DNA of 64,000 bases from Gilvimarinus polysaccharolyticus (lineage in GTDB: Bacteria > Pseudomonadota > Gammaproteobacteria > Pseudomonadales > Cellvibrionaceae). Position 1 is the stretch's first letter. Every line of letters starts with the position of its first letter. Below the pieces are notes generated by a model that did not search any database, was not told where the DNA came from, and saw only the letters and a list, made by a program, of their open reading frames with translations. The DNA lies in NCBI RefSeq assembly GCF_001187555.1, contig NZ_LFIJ01000003.1:70329-134328 (forward strand), in the 5' to 3' direction. Below, piece after piece: positions 35,890 through 46,035 of the stretch. A program made the translations under genes and the position numbers.

Positions 35890-36936
35890 CTAGCCTCCCA
35901 TTGTCGAGCCGCGCACCACAATCGAGTGAGGTAGAATATCTCGCTTGTTTAATTTAATGCCTAACAAGCTATCAGCTCTAATCGCCTCGATAAGCAAATT
36001 TACAGAGTCGGTCGACATCTGATCGATAGGTTGCTTTACAGTCGTTAATTGGGGCCAGATACTGCGAGCAATGGCGGTGTCATCAAAACCGGCTACTGCT
36101 ATATCCTCAGGCACCCGCAAGCCTCGGCGATGCACAGTCGCTATTACGGCACTGGCCATGTCATCGTTACTGGCAAAAATAGCGGTAACGGGTGCGCTCG
36201 AATTTAAGATTTCTTCGCAAGCAAGCATACCTCCGGTAAAATTAAAATCACCCTCAGCCACCAGCTTTTCATTAATCGTTAAGCCATGAGCTGCCAATGC
36301 ATCGCAAAATCCACGAAAACGAGTAGCTGCCACCCCCTGATGACAATCACCTTTAATAAAACCAATATCTTTATGGCCCTGGGCAATTAGATGCTCGGTC
36401 ATTTCGTAAGTAGCTTGATAGTCATCAATAGAAACAAAAGCCGAACGATCCAGCTCAAGCCCCGGCCCCACTCTGACATAGCGAACACCGGCATTATCTA
36501 GCGCATCCAATAAGGGTAAATACTCACACAATGGCGGCGGCAAAATCACACCATCAAGCATATAGCGGCTGGTAAGTTCATTGACCCTCGCCTCAATATT
36601 ATCGGCGCCATAGGTACACGACTCCAGCACCAAGTGATAGCCCAACTCGTTACAACGCTGCAACACCCCGATAAGGTATTGGCTGATGTAACTACTCAGT
36701 GAATTATCATAAAAAAAACCAATTAAATAAGACTGCGAGCCCGATAAACTGCGCGCCGAAATATTAAGGCGATAACTTAACGCTTCCACCGCCTCCATTA
36801 CCCGCTCGTGAGTGGACTCGGATACCTTGTCGTTATTGAGCACTCTCGATACCGTCATTATCGAGACGCCGGCACGACTGGCTACATCCTTCATTGTGAC
36901 TTTTTTGGCTTTTCCCGTTCGCACTCTGGTGCTCAT
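35890..36936 (-). CDS. LacI-family transcriptional regulator
   Basis: A 348-residue repressor. The N-terminal helix-turn-helix is VTMKDVASRAGVSIMTVSRVLNN with the hinge helix YRLNISARSLSGSQSYLIGFF. The rest is a sugar-binding periplasmic-type domain (GVILPPPLCEYLPLLD, AIFASNDDMASAVIATVHRRGLRVPEDIAVAGFDDTAIARSIWPQLTTVKQP). LacI proteins usually control sugar genes near or far. It stands alone between tuf and the kinase gene, and its target is not evident; it could act on the glycan genes 20 kb away. The operator-like TGACCAATT sites are not LacI-shaped, so another regulator is more likely for those. Confidence 0.95.
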   Translation of the reverse strand: MSTRVRTGKAKKVTMKDVASRAGVSIMTVSRVLNNDKVSESTHERVMEAVEALSYRLNISARSLSGSQSYLIGFFYDNSLSSYISQYLIGVLQRCNELGYHLVLESCTYGADNIEARVNELTSRYMLDGVILPPPLCEYLPLLDALDNAGVRYVRVGPGLELDRSAFVSIDDYQATYEMTEHLIAQGHKDIGFIKGDCHQGVAATRFRGFCDALAAHGLTINEKLVAEGDFNFTGGMLACEEILNSSAPVTAIFASNDDMASAVIATVHRRGLRVPEDIAVAGFDDTAIARSIWPQLTTVKQPIDQMSTDSVNLLIEAIRADSLLGIKLNKRDILPHSIVVRGSTMGG

Positions 36937-37070
36937 TTATCGACCTTTCAACCGTGGGTGGCAATCCAGGTAAGACTGCATCAATCTCGAGTAATCGCGG
37001 TTTTTATATAAATCTCAACCAAATTACCCTTCGCGCAGCCCTACGAATGCCTTCTTGATACCATAAATAC

Positions 37071-37100
37071 AAAAAAAACGCCACGGGGGCGCTTTTTTTG
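37071..37100 (-). terminator. intrinsic terminator after tuf (copy 1)
   Basis: On the minus strand CGCC-CCCGT-GGCG is extended by G-U and A-T pairs and followed by eight T. It starts about 20 bp after the tuf stop. T-runs on both sides could let it work in both directions. Confidence 0.8.
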
Positions 37101-37119
37101 TACAACCAATGAGTAAATA

Positions 37120-38343
37120 TTACTCGATGATTTTGGCAACCACACCGGCACCAACGGTACGTCCGCCTTCGCGAATCGCAAAGCGCAGGCCGTCTTCCAT
37201 GGCTACTGGGTGAATCAGGGTCACATCCATTTGGATGTTATCGCCTGGCATTACCATTTCAACGCCTTCCGGAAGCTCACAAGCACCCGTTACGTCGGTA
37301 GTACGGAAGTAAAACTGTGGACGGTAGCCTTTAAAGAAAGGCGTGTGACGGCCACCTTCGTCTTTCGACAGAACATAAACTTCTGCTTCAAACTTAGTGT
37401 GTGGTTTAACAGAACCAGGCTTGGCCAATACTTGACCACGCTCGATATCGTCACGCTTGGTACCACGCAGCAGAACACCAACGTTCTCACCAGCACGGCC
37501 TTCGTCCAACATCTTGCGGAACATTTCAACACCGGTACAGGTGGTTTTGGTGGTGTCTTTGATGCCGATGATTTCCAGCTCGTCACCAACATTAACAATA
37601 CCACGCTCAACACGACCGGTAACAACAGTACCACGACCTGAGATCGAGAATACGTCTTCTACTGGCATCAGGAACGGCTGATCAATGGCACGCTCTGGCA
37701 TTGGAATGTAAGAATCCAAAGTTTCTACCAGCTTTTTAACTGCGGTAGTACCCAGCTCGTTGTCGTCTTCGCCATTCAGGGCCATCAATGCAGAACCTGG
37801 AATGATTGGCGTGTCGTCGCCTGGGAAATCGTAGGCATCAAGCAGCTCGCGCAGCTCCATTTCTACCAACTCCAGCATCTCGTTGTACTCTTCAGTACCA
37901 ACGCCGCCGCAATCTTCCGCCAACAAGTCTGCTTTGTTCAGGAATACAACAATGTAAGGTACGCCAACCTGACGAGACAACAAGATGTGCTCGCGGGTTT
38001 GTGGCATTGGGCCGTCGGTCGCACCACAAACCAGAATTGCGCCATCCATCTGGGCAGCACCGGTGATCATGTTTTTAACGTAATCGGCGTGACCTGGGCA
38101 ATCTACGTGAGCGTAGTGACGATCTGGAGAATCGTATTCAACGTGCGAGGTGGCGATGGTGATACCGCGCTCACGCTCTTCCGGTGCATTATCAATACCG
38201 TCAAAAGCAACAGCGCTGCCGCCCCAAACTTCTGCACATACGCGGGTTAATGCCGCAGTCAGAGTGGTTTTACCGTGGTCAACGTGACCGATGGTGCCCA
38301 CATTGACGTGGGGCTTATTACGTTCGAACTTTTCTTTAGCCAC
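37120..38343 (-). CDS. tuf: elongation factor Tu (copy 1, end of str operon)
   Basis: A 407-residue translation GTPase delivering aminoacyl-tRNA. G1 GHVDHGKT, G2 RGITI, G3 DCPGH, G4 NKAD and the G5 region are intact. It starts with GTG (38343), with GAGG upstream. It lies 33 bp after fusA. The second copy at 53848-55071 is almost identical. In this copy residues 92-97 are MITGAA, the usual form. Confidence 0.98.
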   Translation of the reverse strand: MAKEKFERNKPHVNVGTIGHVDHGKTTLTAALTRVCAEVWGGSAVAFDGIDNAPEERERGITIATSHVEYDSPDRHYAHVDCPGHADYVKNMITGAAQMDGAILVCGATDGPMPQTREHILLSRQVGVPYIVVFLNKADLLAEDCGGVGTEEYNEMLELVEMELRELLDAYDFPGDDTPIIPGSALMALNGEDDNELGTTAVKKLVETLDSYIPMPERAIDQPFLMPVEDVFSISGRGTVVTGRVERGIVNVGDELEIIGIKDTTKTTCTGVEMFRKMLDEGRAGENVGVLLRGTKRDDIERGQVLAKPGSVKPHTKFEAEVYVLSKDEGGRHTPFFKGYRPQFYFRTTDVTGACELPEGVEMVMPGDNIQMDVTLIHPVAMEDGLRFAIREGGRTVGAGVVAKIIE

Positions 38344-38376
38344 TTTACTATCCTCTAAAATAAATCAATTATTCAC

Positions 38377-40482
38377 TTACCCGCCGTGTGTTTGCATCAC
38401 AGCATCGGTAACGTTTTTAGGAGCCTCAACATAACCCAGAAATTCCATACTATAAGTAGCACGCCCCTGGGTTGCAGAGCGCAAATCTGTAGCGTATCCA
38501 AACATCTCCGCAAGTGGTACTTCAGCGTCGATTATTTTACCCATGGAGCTCTCATCCATGCCTTGAATCACACCACGACGGCGATTTAAATCACCAACAA
38601 CATCGCCCATATTAGCTTCGGGCGTTACTATTTCAACTTTCATCATTGGCTCAAGCAGTACAGCACCACCTTCTAACGCCAACTTTTTTGTTGCCATAGA
38701 CGCTGCAATTTTAAAAGCCATTTCATTAGAGTCAACATCGTGAAACGAACCGTCAAACAGTGTCGCCTTAAGCCCTAACAACGGGTAACCCGCCAACACA
38801 CCATTTTGCATTTGCTCGGCGATACCCTTGCTTATCGCAGGGATATACTCTTTAGGTACCGAGCCACCGACAATTTCATTAACAAACTCAAGACCTTCTG
38901 CGTTATCATCATCAGCGGGTTCAAACTTAACCCAAACGTGACCATATTGGCCACGACCACCCGACTGACGTACAAACTTACCTTCGATTTCACAAGTATT
39001 GGTTATGCGCTCACGGTAAGCCACTTGCGGCTTACCAATGTTCGCCTCAACATTAAATTCACGACGCATACGATCGACAATAATATCGAGATGCAATTCG
39101 CCCATGCCGCCAATAATTGTCTGACCGGTTTCTGGGTCGGTTTTAACTTTAAACGAGGGATCTTCTTGCGCGAGCTTACCTAATGCCACACCCATTTTTT
39201 CTTGATCGGCTTGAGTTTTTGGCTCAACTGCCACGTGAATCACAGGCTCAGGGAAGTCCATTCGTTCAAGCGTAATAATACTGCTGGGCGAGCACAGAGT
39301 ATCGCCTGTGGTAACGTCCTTGAAGCCTATACCCGCCGCGATATCACCGGCCAACACTTCTTTAATTTCTTGCCGATCGTTGGCGTGCATTTGCACCATT
39401 CTGCCAACACGTTCTTTTTTGCCTTTAACCGAGTTATAAACCGAATCACCAGAGTTTAAGCTGCCGGAGTAAACCCTAAAAAAGGTTAAGGTGCCGACAA
39501 AAGGATCGGTCGCGATTTTAAAAGCAAGTGCGGCAAACGGCGCGCTGTCATCAGCCTCTCGAACTTCCATCGTTTCGCCATCAGCCAACACACCCTCAAT
39601 AGCATGCACCTGATTAGGGGCCGGCAAGTACTCAATAACCGCATCTAGTACGGCTTGTACGCCTTTATTTTTAAACGCTGAGCCGCCCAATACAGGAACG
39701 ATCTCGTTAGCCAGTGTACGCTTACGTAGTCCAGCTTTAATTTCTTCTTCAGCGAGTTCTTCACCCTCTAAATATTTAGTCATTAAATCATCATCAGCTT
39801 CGGCCGCAGCTTCCACCAAATACTCGCGCATCTCTTCGCAAGTAGCCTGCAAGTCAGCCGGAATCTCCCCATAATCAAAGGTCATGCCTTGATCATCTTC
39901 GTTCCATAGAATGGCTTGCATTTTTATTAGGTCGACGACCCCTTTAAACTCTTCTTCAGAGCCAATGGTCATCTGTAATGGCACAGGGTTAGCGCCTAAA
40001 CGCTCTCGCAACTGCTCTACCACGGCTTTAAAATTAGCACCGGTACGATCCATTTTGTTAACAAACACCAAACGCGGAACATGATACTTATTGGCTTGAC
40101 GCCAGACAGTCTCGGTTTGTGGCTGCACGCCAGACGAACCGCACAGTACGACAACGGCACCATCAAGTACGCGCAAAGAGCGCTCTACTTCAATAGTGAA
40201 ATCAACGTGTCCGGGGGTATCAATGATATTGACGCGGTGTTCATCAAACTGCTTGCGCATGCCACTCCAAAAAGTGGTAACCGCAGCGGAGGTAATGGTG
40301 ATGCCACGTTCTTGCTCTTGCGCCATCCAATCGGTGGTCGCAGCGCCGTCGTGTACTTCGCCAATTTTGTGGGATAAGCCCGTATAAAAAAGAACTCGCT
40401 CGGTGGTCGTTGTTTTGCCTGCATCCACATGCGCACAAATACCTATGTTGCGATAGCGTGCAATAGGAGTTTTACGTGCCAC
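38377..40482 (-). CDS. fusA: elongation factor G (FusA)
   Basis: Translocase GTPase. Translation most likely begins at the GTG at 40482, giving [14 protein letters not shown], the usual family N-terminus, with GGGG eight to nine bases upstream. The ATG three codons earlier would leave no room for a ribosome binding site. About 701 residues. G1 [29 protein letters not shown] and [10 protein letters not shown] are intact. Third gene of rpsL-rpsG-fusA-tuf. Confidence 0.97.
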   Translation of the reverse strand: MARKTPIARYRNIGICAHVDAGKTTTTERVLFYTGLSHKIGEVHDGAATTDWMAQEQERGITITSAAVTTFWSGMRKQFDEHRVNIIDTPGHVDFTIEVERSLRVLDGAVVVLCGSSGVQPQTETVWRQANKYHVPRLVFVNKMDRTGANFKAVVEQLRERLGANPVPLQMTIGSEEEFKGVVDLIKMQAILWNEDDQGMTFDYGEIPADLQATCEEMREYLVEAAAEADDDLMTKYLEGEELAEEEIKAGLRKRTLANEIVPVLGGSAFKNKGVQAVLDAVIEYLPAPNQVHAIEGVLADGETMEVREADDSAPFAALAFKIATDPFVGTLTFFRVYSGSLNSGDSVYNSVKGKKERVGRMVQMHANDRQEIKEVLAGDIAAGIGFKDVTTGDTLCSPSSIITLERMDFPEPVIHVAVEPKTQADQEKMGVALGKLAQEDPSFKVKTDPETGQTIIGGMGELHLDIIVDRMRREFNVEANIGKPQVAYRERITNTCEIEGKFVRQSGGRGQYGHVWVKFEPADDDNAEGLEFVNEIVGGSVPKEYIPAISKGIAEQMQNGVLAGYPLLGLKATLFDGSFHDVDSNEMAFKIAASMATKKLALEGGAVLLEPMMKVEIVTPEANMGDVVGDLNRRRGVIQGMDESSMGKIIDAEVPLAEMFGYATDLRSATQGRATYSMEFLGYVEAPKNVTDAVMQTHGG

Positions 40483-40517
40483 GGCGATCATCCCCGATTT
40501 CTGATTCTTAGATGGTA

Positions 40518-40542
40518 AAAGGCAGCCATTACAGCTGCCTTT
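40518..40542 (-). terminator. hairpin between rpsG and fusA (possible attenuator)
   Basis: Perfect 9-bp stem AAAGGCAGC/GCTGCCTTT with a 7-base loop, followed on the minus strand by TTTTACC. It lies inside an operon that must read through, so it is better seen as a partial terminator or processing signal. Confidence 0.5.
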
Positions 40543-40563
40543 CGTTTCTCACCACTTACAAAC

Positions 40564-41034
40564 TTAGAAGCGGAAGTGAGAGAACGCCTTGTTGGCCTCG
40601 GCCATACGGTGAACATCTTCACGCTTTTTAACAGCAGAACCTTTGCCCTGCGAAGCATCAATTAGCTCGCCTGCCAGACGTTGAGGCATAGATTTTTCAC
40701 CCCGTCCACGCGAGTAATCTACCAACCAACGCATTGCCAGTGCCGAGCGACGTGCTGGACGCACCTCAACTGGAACCTGATACGTAGCACCACCAACACG
40801 GCGAGATTTAACCTCAACCAATGGTGCAATGTGCTCTAACGCCTCGTCGAATACTTCGATAGGGTCGCGGTTAAGCTTTTCTTTCACAATGTCCATTGCG
40901 CCGTAGACGATGCTTTCTGCAACGGCTTTTTTACCACTGATCATAACGTGGTTCATGAACTTTGCCAGAGTAACATTGCCGTATTTTGGATCCGGCAAGA
41001 TCTCGCGTTTCGCGACAACTCTTCTTCTTGGCAT
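40564..41034 (-). CDS. rpsG: 30S ribosomal protein S7
   Basis: A 156-residue S7 starting [20 protein letters not shown], with the typical [16 protein letters not shown] and [17 protein letters not shown] segments. S7 nucleates the 30S head and is the autoregulator of the str operon in enteric bacteria. GAGAGG precedes the ATG. Second gene of the operon, 112 bp after rpsL. Confidence 0.99.
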   Translation of the reverse strand: MPRRRVVAKREILPDPKYGNVTLAKFMNHVMISGKKAVAESIVYGAMDIVKEKLNRDPIEVFDEALEHIAPLVEVKSRRVGGATYQVPVEVRPARRSALAMRWLVDYSRGRGEKSMPQRLAGELIDASQGKGSAVKKREDVHRMAEANKAFSHFRF

Positions 41035-41146
41035 TTTAATAGCCTCTCTTCAGGATTTGTCTAAGACGACCCCCGCCTAAAGCGGTCTGCGCTTAGCCTT
41101 ACTCGGTTCTACACCGAAAACGTATGTCTTAATTAAGCGACAAAGC

Positions 41147-41518
41147 TTACTTAGGACGTTTGGTACCGTATTTAGAGCGACCCTGTTTACGGTTGTTAAC
41201 GCCAGCAGTATCCAGCGAACCGCGAACAGTGTGGTAGCGCACACCAGGCAAGTCTTTTACACGACCGCCACGGATAAGTACTACACTGTGCTCTTGCAAG
41301 TTGTGCCCTTCACCACCAATGTAGGAGGTCACCTCAAAACCGTTAGTTAGACGAACACGACATACTTTACGCAGTGCAGAGTTCGGCTTCTTCGGTGTAG
41401 TGGTGTAAACGCGGGTACATACGCCACGTTTTTGCGGGTTAGCTTGCAGAGCAGGAACATCGCTCTTTTGAACCTTACGTTTTCTCGGCTTACGAACCAA
41501 TTGATTGATCGTTGCCAT
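41147..41518 (-). CDS. rpsL: 30S ribosomal protein S12
   Basis: A 123-residue S12 beginning [15 protein letters not shown] at the ATG at 41518; the open frame extends five codons further but the family start is clear. [12 protein letters not shown] and [13 protein letters not shown] are wild-type, with the lysines at both streptomycin-related sites unchanged. First gene of the str operon, behind a near-consensus promoter. Confidence 0.99.
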   Translation of the reverse strand: MATINQLVRKPRKRKVQKSDVPALQANPQKRGVCTRVYTTTPKKPNSALRKVCRVRLTNGFEVTSYIGGEGHNLQEHSVVLIRGGRVKDLPGVRYHTVRGSLDTAGVNNRKQGRSKYGTKRPK

Positions 41519-41601
41519 GAAAATAAACTCCACAAATATATAAACGCCTCAACGAGGCTCGTTAATAGAGGACAATTGTACTGCCCCCCCACTCAAAGAA
41601 A

Positions 41602-41632
41602 GTGGGTGGCGTATTATAATGACGCCACCCAC
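41602..41632. other. 11-bp inverted repeat overlapping the rpsL promoter / rpoC 3' region
   Basis: GTGGGTGGCGT / ACGCCACCCAC, perfect, with a 9-base loop containing ATTATAAT. On the minus strand it is followed by TTTCTTTGAG. It can be read as a weak rpoC terminator, and it also encloses the -10 element of the promoter below. Confidence 0.6.
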
Positions 41633-41641
41633 CTCCGTCAA
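41613..41641 (-). promoter_or_regulatory. sigma-70 promoter of rpsL-rpsG-fusA-tuf
   Basis: On the minus strand TTGACG (41641-41636), a spacer of exactly 17 bases, then TATAAT (41618-41613). This is the strongest promoter-like sequence noticed in the window, about 95 bases before the rpsL start. Confidence 0.8.
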
Positions 41642-41716
41642 GGCAGAGTTGAGCAAGATCTGCTCTATCGAACTAACCTAGTTCACTCTGCCAACTGGCC
41701 CCGAAGGACCAATTTA

Positions 41717-44700
41717 TTACTCGCCGCTAGACCTAAGCGCTTCGGTCAATGCCGCTTCGACATCTTCCGCACTCACCCCAGTTTCTGCCAGCTCGACCTG
41801 CTCTTCACGTACGCGCTTACGCTCGGCGTGATAAGCCAGACCAGTACCCGCTGGGATCAGGCGCCCAACAACAACGTTCTCTTTCAGTCCGCGCAAGCCA
41901 TCTTTCTTACCCGTAACGGCCGCCTCGGTCAGTACGCGGGTTGTTTCCTGGAACGATGCCGCCGAGATAAACGACTCGGTAGCAAGCGATGCCTTGGTAA
42001 TACCCAATAACTGACGTACATAGCGAGCAGGTTGTTTATCTTCAGCACGCAAGCGTTCGTTCTCGATCAGCACATTGGTAAATTCAACCTGCTCACCCTT
42101 CACGAAGCTCGAATCACCCATATCGGTGATTTCAACTTTGCGCAACATCTGACGAACGATAGTTTCGATGTGCTTATCGTTGATCTTCACACCCTGCAAG
42201 CGGTAAACGTCTTGAATCTCGTTAGTGATGTAGCTTGCAAGCGGCTCAACACCTTTAAGACGCAAAATATCATGCGGATTACTTGGGCCGTCGGAGACAA
42301 CCTCACCTTTTACAACTTGCTCACCCTCAAACACAGTCAATTGACGATGCTTAGGAATCAGCACTTCGTAGTGAGTAGAGCCATCTTCCAGTGGCTGACC
42401 ATCGTTAGGGGTAATAACCAAACGACGCTTGCCTTTTGTTTCTTTACCAAAGGTAACGGTGCCCGAGATTTCCGCCAAGATTGACGGCTCTTTTGGCTTA
42501 CGCGCTTCAAACAAGTCGGCCACACGAGGCAGACCACCGGTAATATCCCGAGTCTTAGAGCCTTCTTGCGGGATACGCGCAAGTACATCACCAACTTCGA
42601 TGCTGTCTTTGTCATTAATACTCAAAATCGCATGCGCTGGCAGCAAGTAGTGCGCCGGCATAGTGGTGTTAGGCAAGCACAGCTCATTGCCGCTAGCATC
42701 GGTCAAGGTGATGGCAGGACGCATGTCTTTACCAGCCGATGGACGCTCGGATGGATCCATAACTTCAATCGATGAAAGGCCAGTCAGCTCGTCGGTTTGA
42801 CGACGAATAGACAGGTTATCTTCCATGCCAGAGCAGTTAACAGTACCCGCCACCTCGGTAACGATTGGGTGAGTATGCGGATCCCACTTAGCGATTATTT
42901 GACCGCCATCAACATGCTCGCCGTCTTTAACAGAGATCACCGCGCCGTAAGGAATCTTATAACGCTCACGCTCACTACCAGCGGCATCAGCTACAGCCAA
43001 CTCACCAGAGCGAGATACCGCAACCAAGTTGCCGGCCTTGTTCGTCACAACTTTAATGTTGATTAGACGTACTGTACCTTCCTGCTTAACTTGTACGTTA
43101 TCAGCGGCAGAAGCTCGCGATGCGGCACCACCGATGTGGAACGTACGCATTGTCAGCTGGGTACCTGGCTCACCAATAGACTGCGCGGCGATAACACCCA
43201 CAGCCTCACCGATGTTAGCGCGGTGACCACGAGCCAAATCACGGCCGTAACACATAGAACAAATACCAACGCGAGAGTCACAGGTGATCGGTGAGCGCAC
43301 CAGCACTTCATCAATACCCATACCTTCAACACGCTCAACCCAAGCTTCGTCAATCATGGTGCCAGCTGAGATTAAAATTTCATCACTGCCGGGACGAATA
43401 ACATCACGAGCCATGATTCGACCCAGGATACGATCACCCAACGACTCAATAATGTCGCCACCGGCAATCACCGGGGCCATCACCAAGCCTTCGTCGGTAC
43501 CGCAATCCAAATGGGTAACAACTAGGTCTTGCGCCACATCAACCAAACGACGAGTCAAGTAACCTGAGTTAGCCGTTTTCAGTGCCGTATCAGCCAAACC
43601 TTTACGCGCACCGTGCGTCGAAATAAAGTACTGACCAACGTTTAGACCTTCACGGAAGTTAGCCGTAATAGGCGCCTCAATAATAGAGCCATCTGGCTTT
43701 GCCATTAGACCACGCATACCAGCTAGCTGACGAATCTGCGCTGGGCTACCACGAGCACCTGAGTCGGCGTACATATATACCGAGTTAAAAGAGGTTTGCT
43801 GCTCCTCTTCGCCATCGCGGTTTATTACGCTCTCAAAGCTGATACCGTCCATCATCGATTTGGCGACCAAATCGTTGGCTCGCGACCAGATATCAATAAC
43901 CTTGTTATATTTCTCGCCTTGCGTTACCAGACCCGAGGCAAACTGACCTTCGATCTCTTTTACTTCGTCTTCGGCGCGAGCCACAATTTCATACTTCTCA
44001 TCAGGGATCGCAAAGTCATTCACACCAATCGATGAGCCAGACTTAGTTGAGAAATCATAACCCATGTACATTAGCTGATCGGCAAAAATAACAGTCGCCT
44101 TTAGACCAACGGCACGATAACAATGGTTTATTACTGCCGAAATGGCTTTTTTAACCATTGGCCGATCGACCATTTCGAAGGGGATGCCCGCAGGAACAAT
44201 GTCCCACAGCAACATACGGCCAACGGTGGTATCGACAATACGAACATCATCGTGTTTTTCGCCTTCGGCGCCGATAATAGTTTCGTGAATACGAACCTTG
44301 ATACGCGCCTGCAGATCAACCTGCTTACCATAGTAAGCGCGAGAAACTTCCTCGATATCGGCAAACACCATACCTTCACCCTGAGCATTAATACGCTCAC
44401 GAGTCATCCAGTACAAACCCAATACCACATCTTGCGACGGTACGATGATGGGCTCGCCAGAGGCAGGCGACAAAATATTGTTGGTCGACATCATCAAGGC
44501 GCGAGCTTCGAGCTGGGCCTCTAATGTTAACGGGACGTGAACCGCCATCTGGTCGCCATCGAAGTCGGCGTTATAGGCGGCACAAACCAACGGGTGCAGC
44601 TGGATCGCCTTACCTTCAATCAACACAGGCTCAAACGCTTGGATACCCAAACGGTGAAGAGTTGGTGCACGGTTAAGTAATACCGGATGTTCGCGAATCA

Positions 44701-45943
44701 CTTCATCCAAGATATCCCAAACAACGGCTTCTTCACGCTCGACCATTTTCTTCGCCGCTTTAATTGTTGTGGCTAGACCACGCAACTCAAGCTTGCTAAA
44801 AATAAACGGCTTAAACAGCTCAAGAGCCATTTTCTTAGGCAGACCACACTGATGCAAACGCAGAGTCGGACCAACCACAATCACCGAACGACCAGAGTAA
44901 TCAACACGCTTACCCAGCAAGTTCTGACGGAAGCGACCTTGCTTACCTTTGATCATGTCAGCCAAGGACTTCAATGGGCGCTTGTTAGAGCCGGTGATAG
45001 CACGACCGCGACGACCGTTATCCAGCAACGCATCCACAGACTCTTGCAGCATACGTTTTTCGTTACGCACAATGATGTCAGGAGCGTTAAGATCCAGCAG
45101 GCGTTTCAAACGATTATTACGGTTGATTACACGACGATACAGATCGTTAAGGTCTGAGGTCGCAAAGCGGCCGCCATCCAACGGCACCAACGGACGCAAA
45201 TCTGGCGGCAATACCGGCAGAACTTCCATCACCATCCACTCTGGGTTGTTACCCGAAAAGTGGAACGCCTCTAGCAATTTCAAACGCTTAGAGAACTTCT
45301 TGATTTTGGTTTCCGAGTTAGTATTCGGAATCTCTTCGCGCAGATGCTGAATCTCTTCTTCGAGATTAATAGCAGCCATTAATTTTTTGATCGCTTCTGC
45401 GCCCATAAGCGCATCGAATTCGTCACCGAACTCTTCCATCGATTCAAAATACTGCTCATCGGTCAGTAACTGACCACGCTCAAGCGTAGTCATGCCCGGA
45501 TCGGTCACAACATAAGACTCGAAGTACAGCACTCGCTCGATATCACGCAGGGTCATATCTAACAGCAAGCCAATACGGCTCGGCAGTGATTTCAAAAACC
45601 AAATGTGTGCAACAGGGCTGGCCAACTCGATGTGACCCATACGTTCACGACGAACTTTAGCTAGCGTAACTTCAACGCCACATTTTTCACAAATAATACC
45701 GCGATGCTTCATGCGCTTGTATTTGCCGCATAAACATTCGTAGTCTTTTACCGGGCCAAAAATTTTGGCACAAAACAAACCTTCACGTTCAGGCTTGAAA
45801 GTACGGTAGTTAATGGTCTCAGGCTTTTTCACTTCGCCAAAAGACCAAGAGCGAATCATTTCTGGTGATGCCAGACCGATACGGATCGCATCGAATTCTT
45901 CGACTTGTCCCTGGGACTTGAGCAGATTAAGTAAGTCTTTCAA
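41717..45943 (-). CDS. rpoC: RNA polymerase subunit beta'
   Basis: 1408 residues starting at TTG 45943, read as [16 protein letters not shown], the canonical RpoC N-terminus. GGAGGA lies seven bases upstream, so the TTG is strongly supported over an in-frame codon 11 triplets earlier. The zinc-binding [20 protein letters not shown] and active-site [12 protein letters not shown] are intact, as is the second zinc site region [13 protein letters not shown]. It is 92 bp downstream of rpoB. Confidence 0.99.
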   Translation of the reverse strand: MKDLLNLLKSQGQVEEFDAIRIGLASPEMIRSWSFGEVKKPETINYRTFKPEREGLFCAKIFGPVKDYECLCGKYKRMKHRGIICEKCGVEVTLAKVRRERMGHIELASPVAHIWFLKSLPSRIGLLLDMTLRDIERVLYFESYVVTDPGMTTLERGQLLTDEQYFESMEEFGDEFDALMGAEAIKKLMAAINLEEEIQHLREEIPNTNSETKIKKFSKRLKLLEAFHFSGNNPEWMVMEVLPVLPPDLRPLVPLDGGRFATSDLNDLYRRVINRNNRLKRLLDLNAPDIIVRNEKRMLQESVDALLDNGRRGRAITGSNKRPLKSLADMIKGKQGRFRQNLLGKRVDYSGRSVIVVGPTLRLHQCGLPKKMALELFKPFIFSKLELRGLATTIKAAKKMVEREEAVVWDILDEVIREHPVLLNRAPTLHRLGIQAFEPVLIEGKAIQLHPLVCAAYNADFDGDQMAVHVPLTLEAQLEARALMMSTNNILSPASGEPIIVPSQDVVLGLYWMTRERINAQGEGMVFADIEEVSRAYYGKQVDLQARIKVRIHETIIGAEGEKHDDVRIVDTTVGRMLLWDIVPAGIPFEMVDRPMVKKAISAVINHCYRAVGLKATVIFADQLMYMGYDFSTKSGSSIGVNDFAIPDEKYEIVARAEDEVKEIEGQFASGLVTQGEKYNKVIDIWSRANDLVAKSMMDGISFESVINRDGEEEQQTSFNSVYMYADSGARGSPAQIRQLAGMRGLMAKPDGSIIEAPITANFREGLNVGQYFISTHGARKGLADTALKTANSGYLTRRLVDVAQDLVVTHLDCGTDEGLVMAPVIAGGDIIESLGDRILGRIMARDVIRPGSDEILISAGTMIDEAWVERVEGMGIDEVLVRSPITCDSRVGICSMCYGRDLARGHRANIGEAVGVIAAQSIGEPGTQLTMRTFHIGGAASRASAADNVQVKQEGTVRLINIKVVTNKAGNLVAVSRSGELAVADAAGSERERYKIPYGAVISVKDGEHVDGGQIIAKWDPHTHPIVTEVAGTVNCSGMEDNLSIRRQTDELTGLSSIEVMDPSERPSAGKDMRPAITLTDASGNELCLPNTTMPAHYLLPAHAILSINDKDSIEVGDVLARIPQEGSKTRDITGGLPRVADLFEARKPKEPSILAEISGTVTFGKETKGKRRLVITPNDGQPLEDGSTHYEVLIPKHRQLTVFEGEQVVKGEVVSDGPSNPHDILRLKGVEPLASYITNEIQDVYRLQGVKINDKHIETIVRQMLRKVEITDMGDSSFVKGEQVEFTNVLIENERLRAEDKQPARYVRQLLGITKASLATESFISAASFQETTRVLTEAAVTGKKDGLRGLKENVVVGRLIPAGTGLAYHAERKRVREEQVELAETGVSAEDVEAALTEALRSSGE

Positions 45944-46035
45944 GGCACTTCCTCCAGTGGGCTCCAGTAAGTGCAATGTGCACCATGAGCGGGGGCCTAA
46001 CCCCCGCGCTTACCGATTGTGTGTCAGATGGACGA

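Noticed and set aside
37210..37641. 143-codon frame antisense to tuf, also present opposite the second copy
   Set aside because: It is conserved only because the tuf genes are; codon bias of tuf leaves the antisense frame open.
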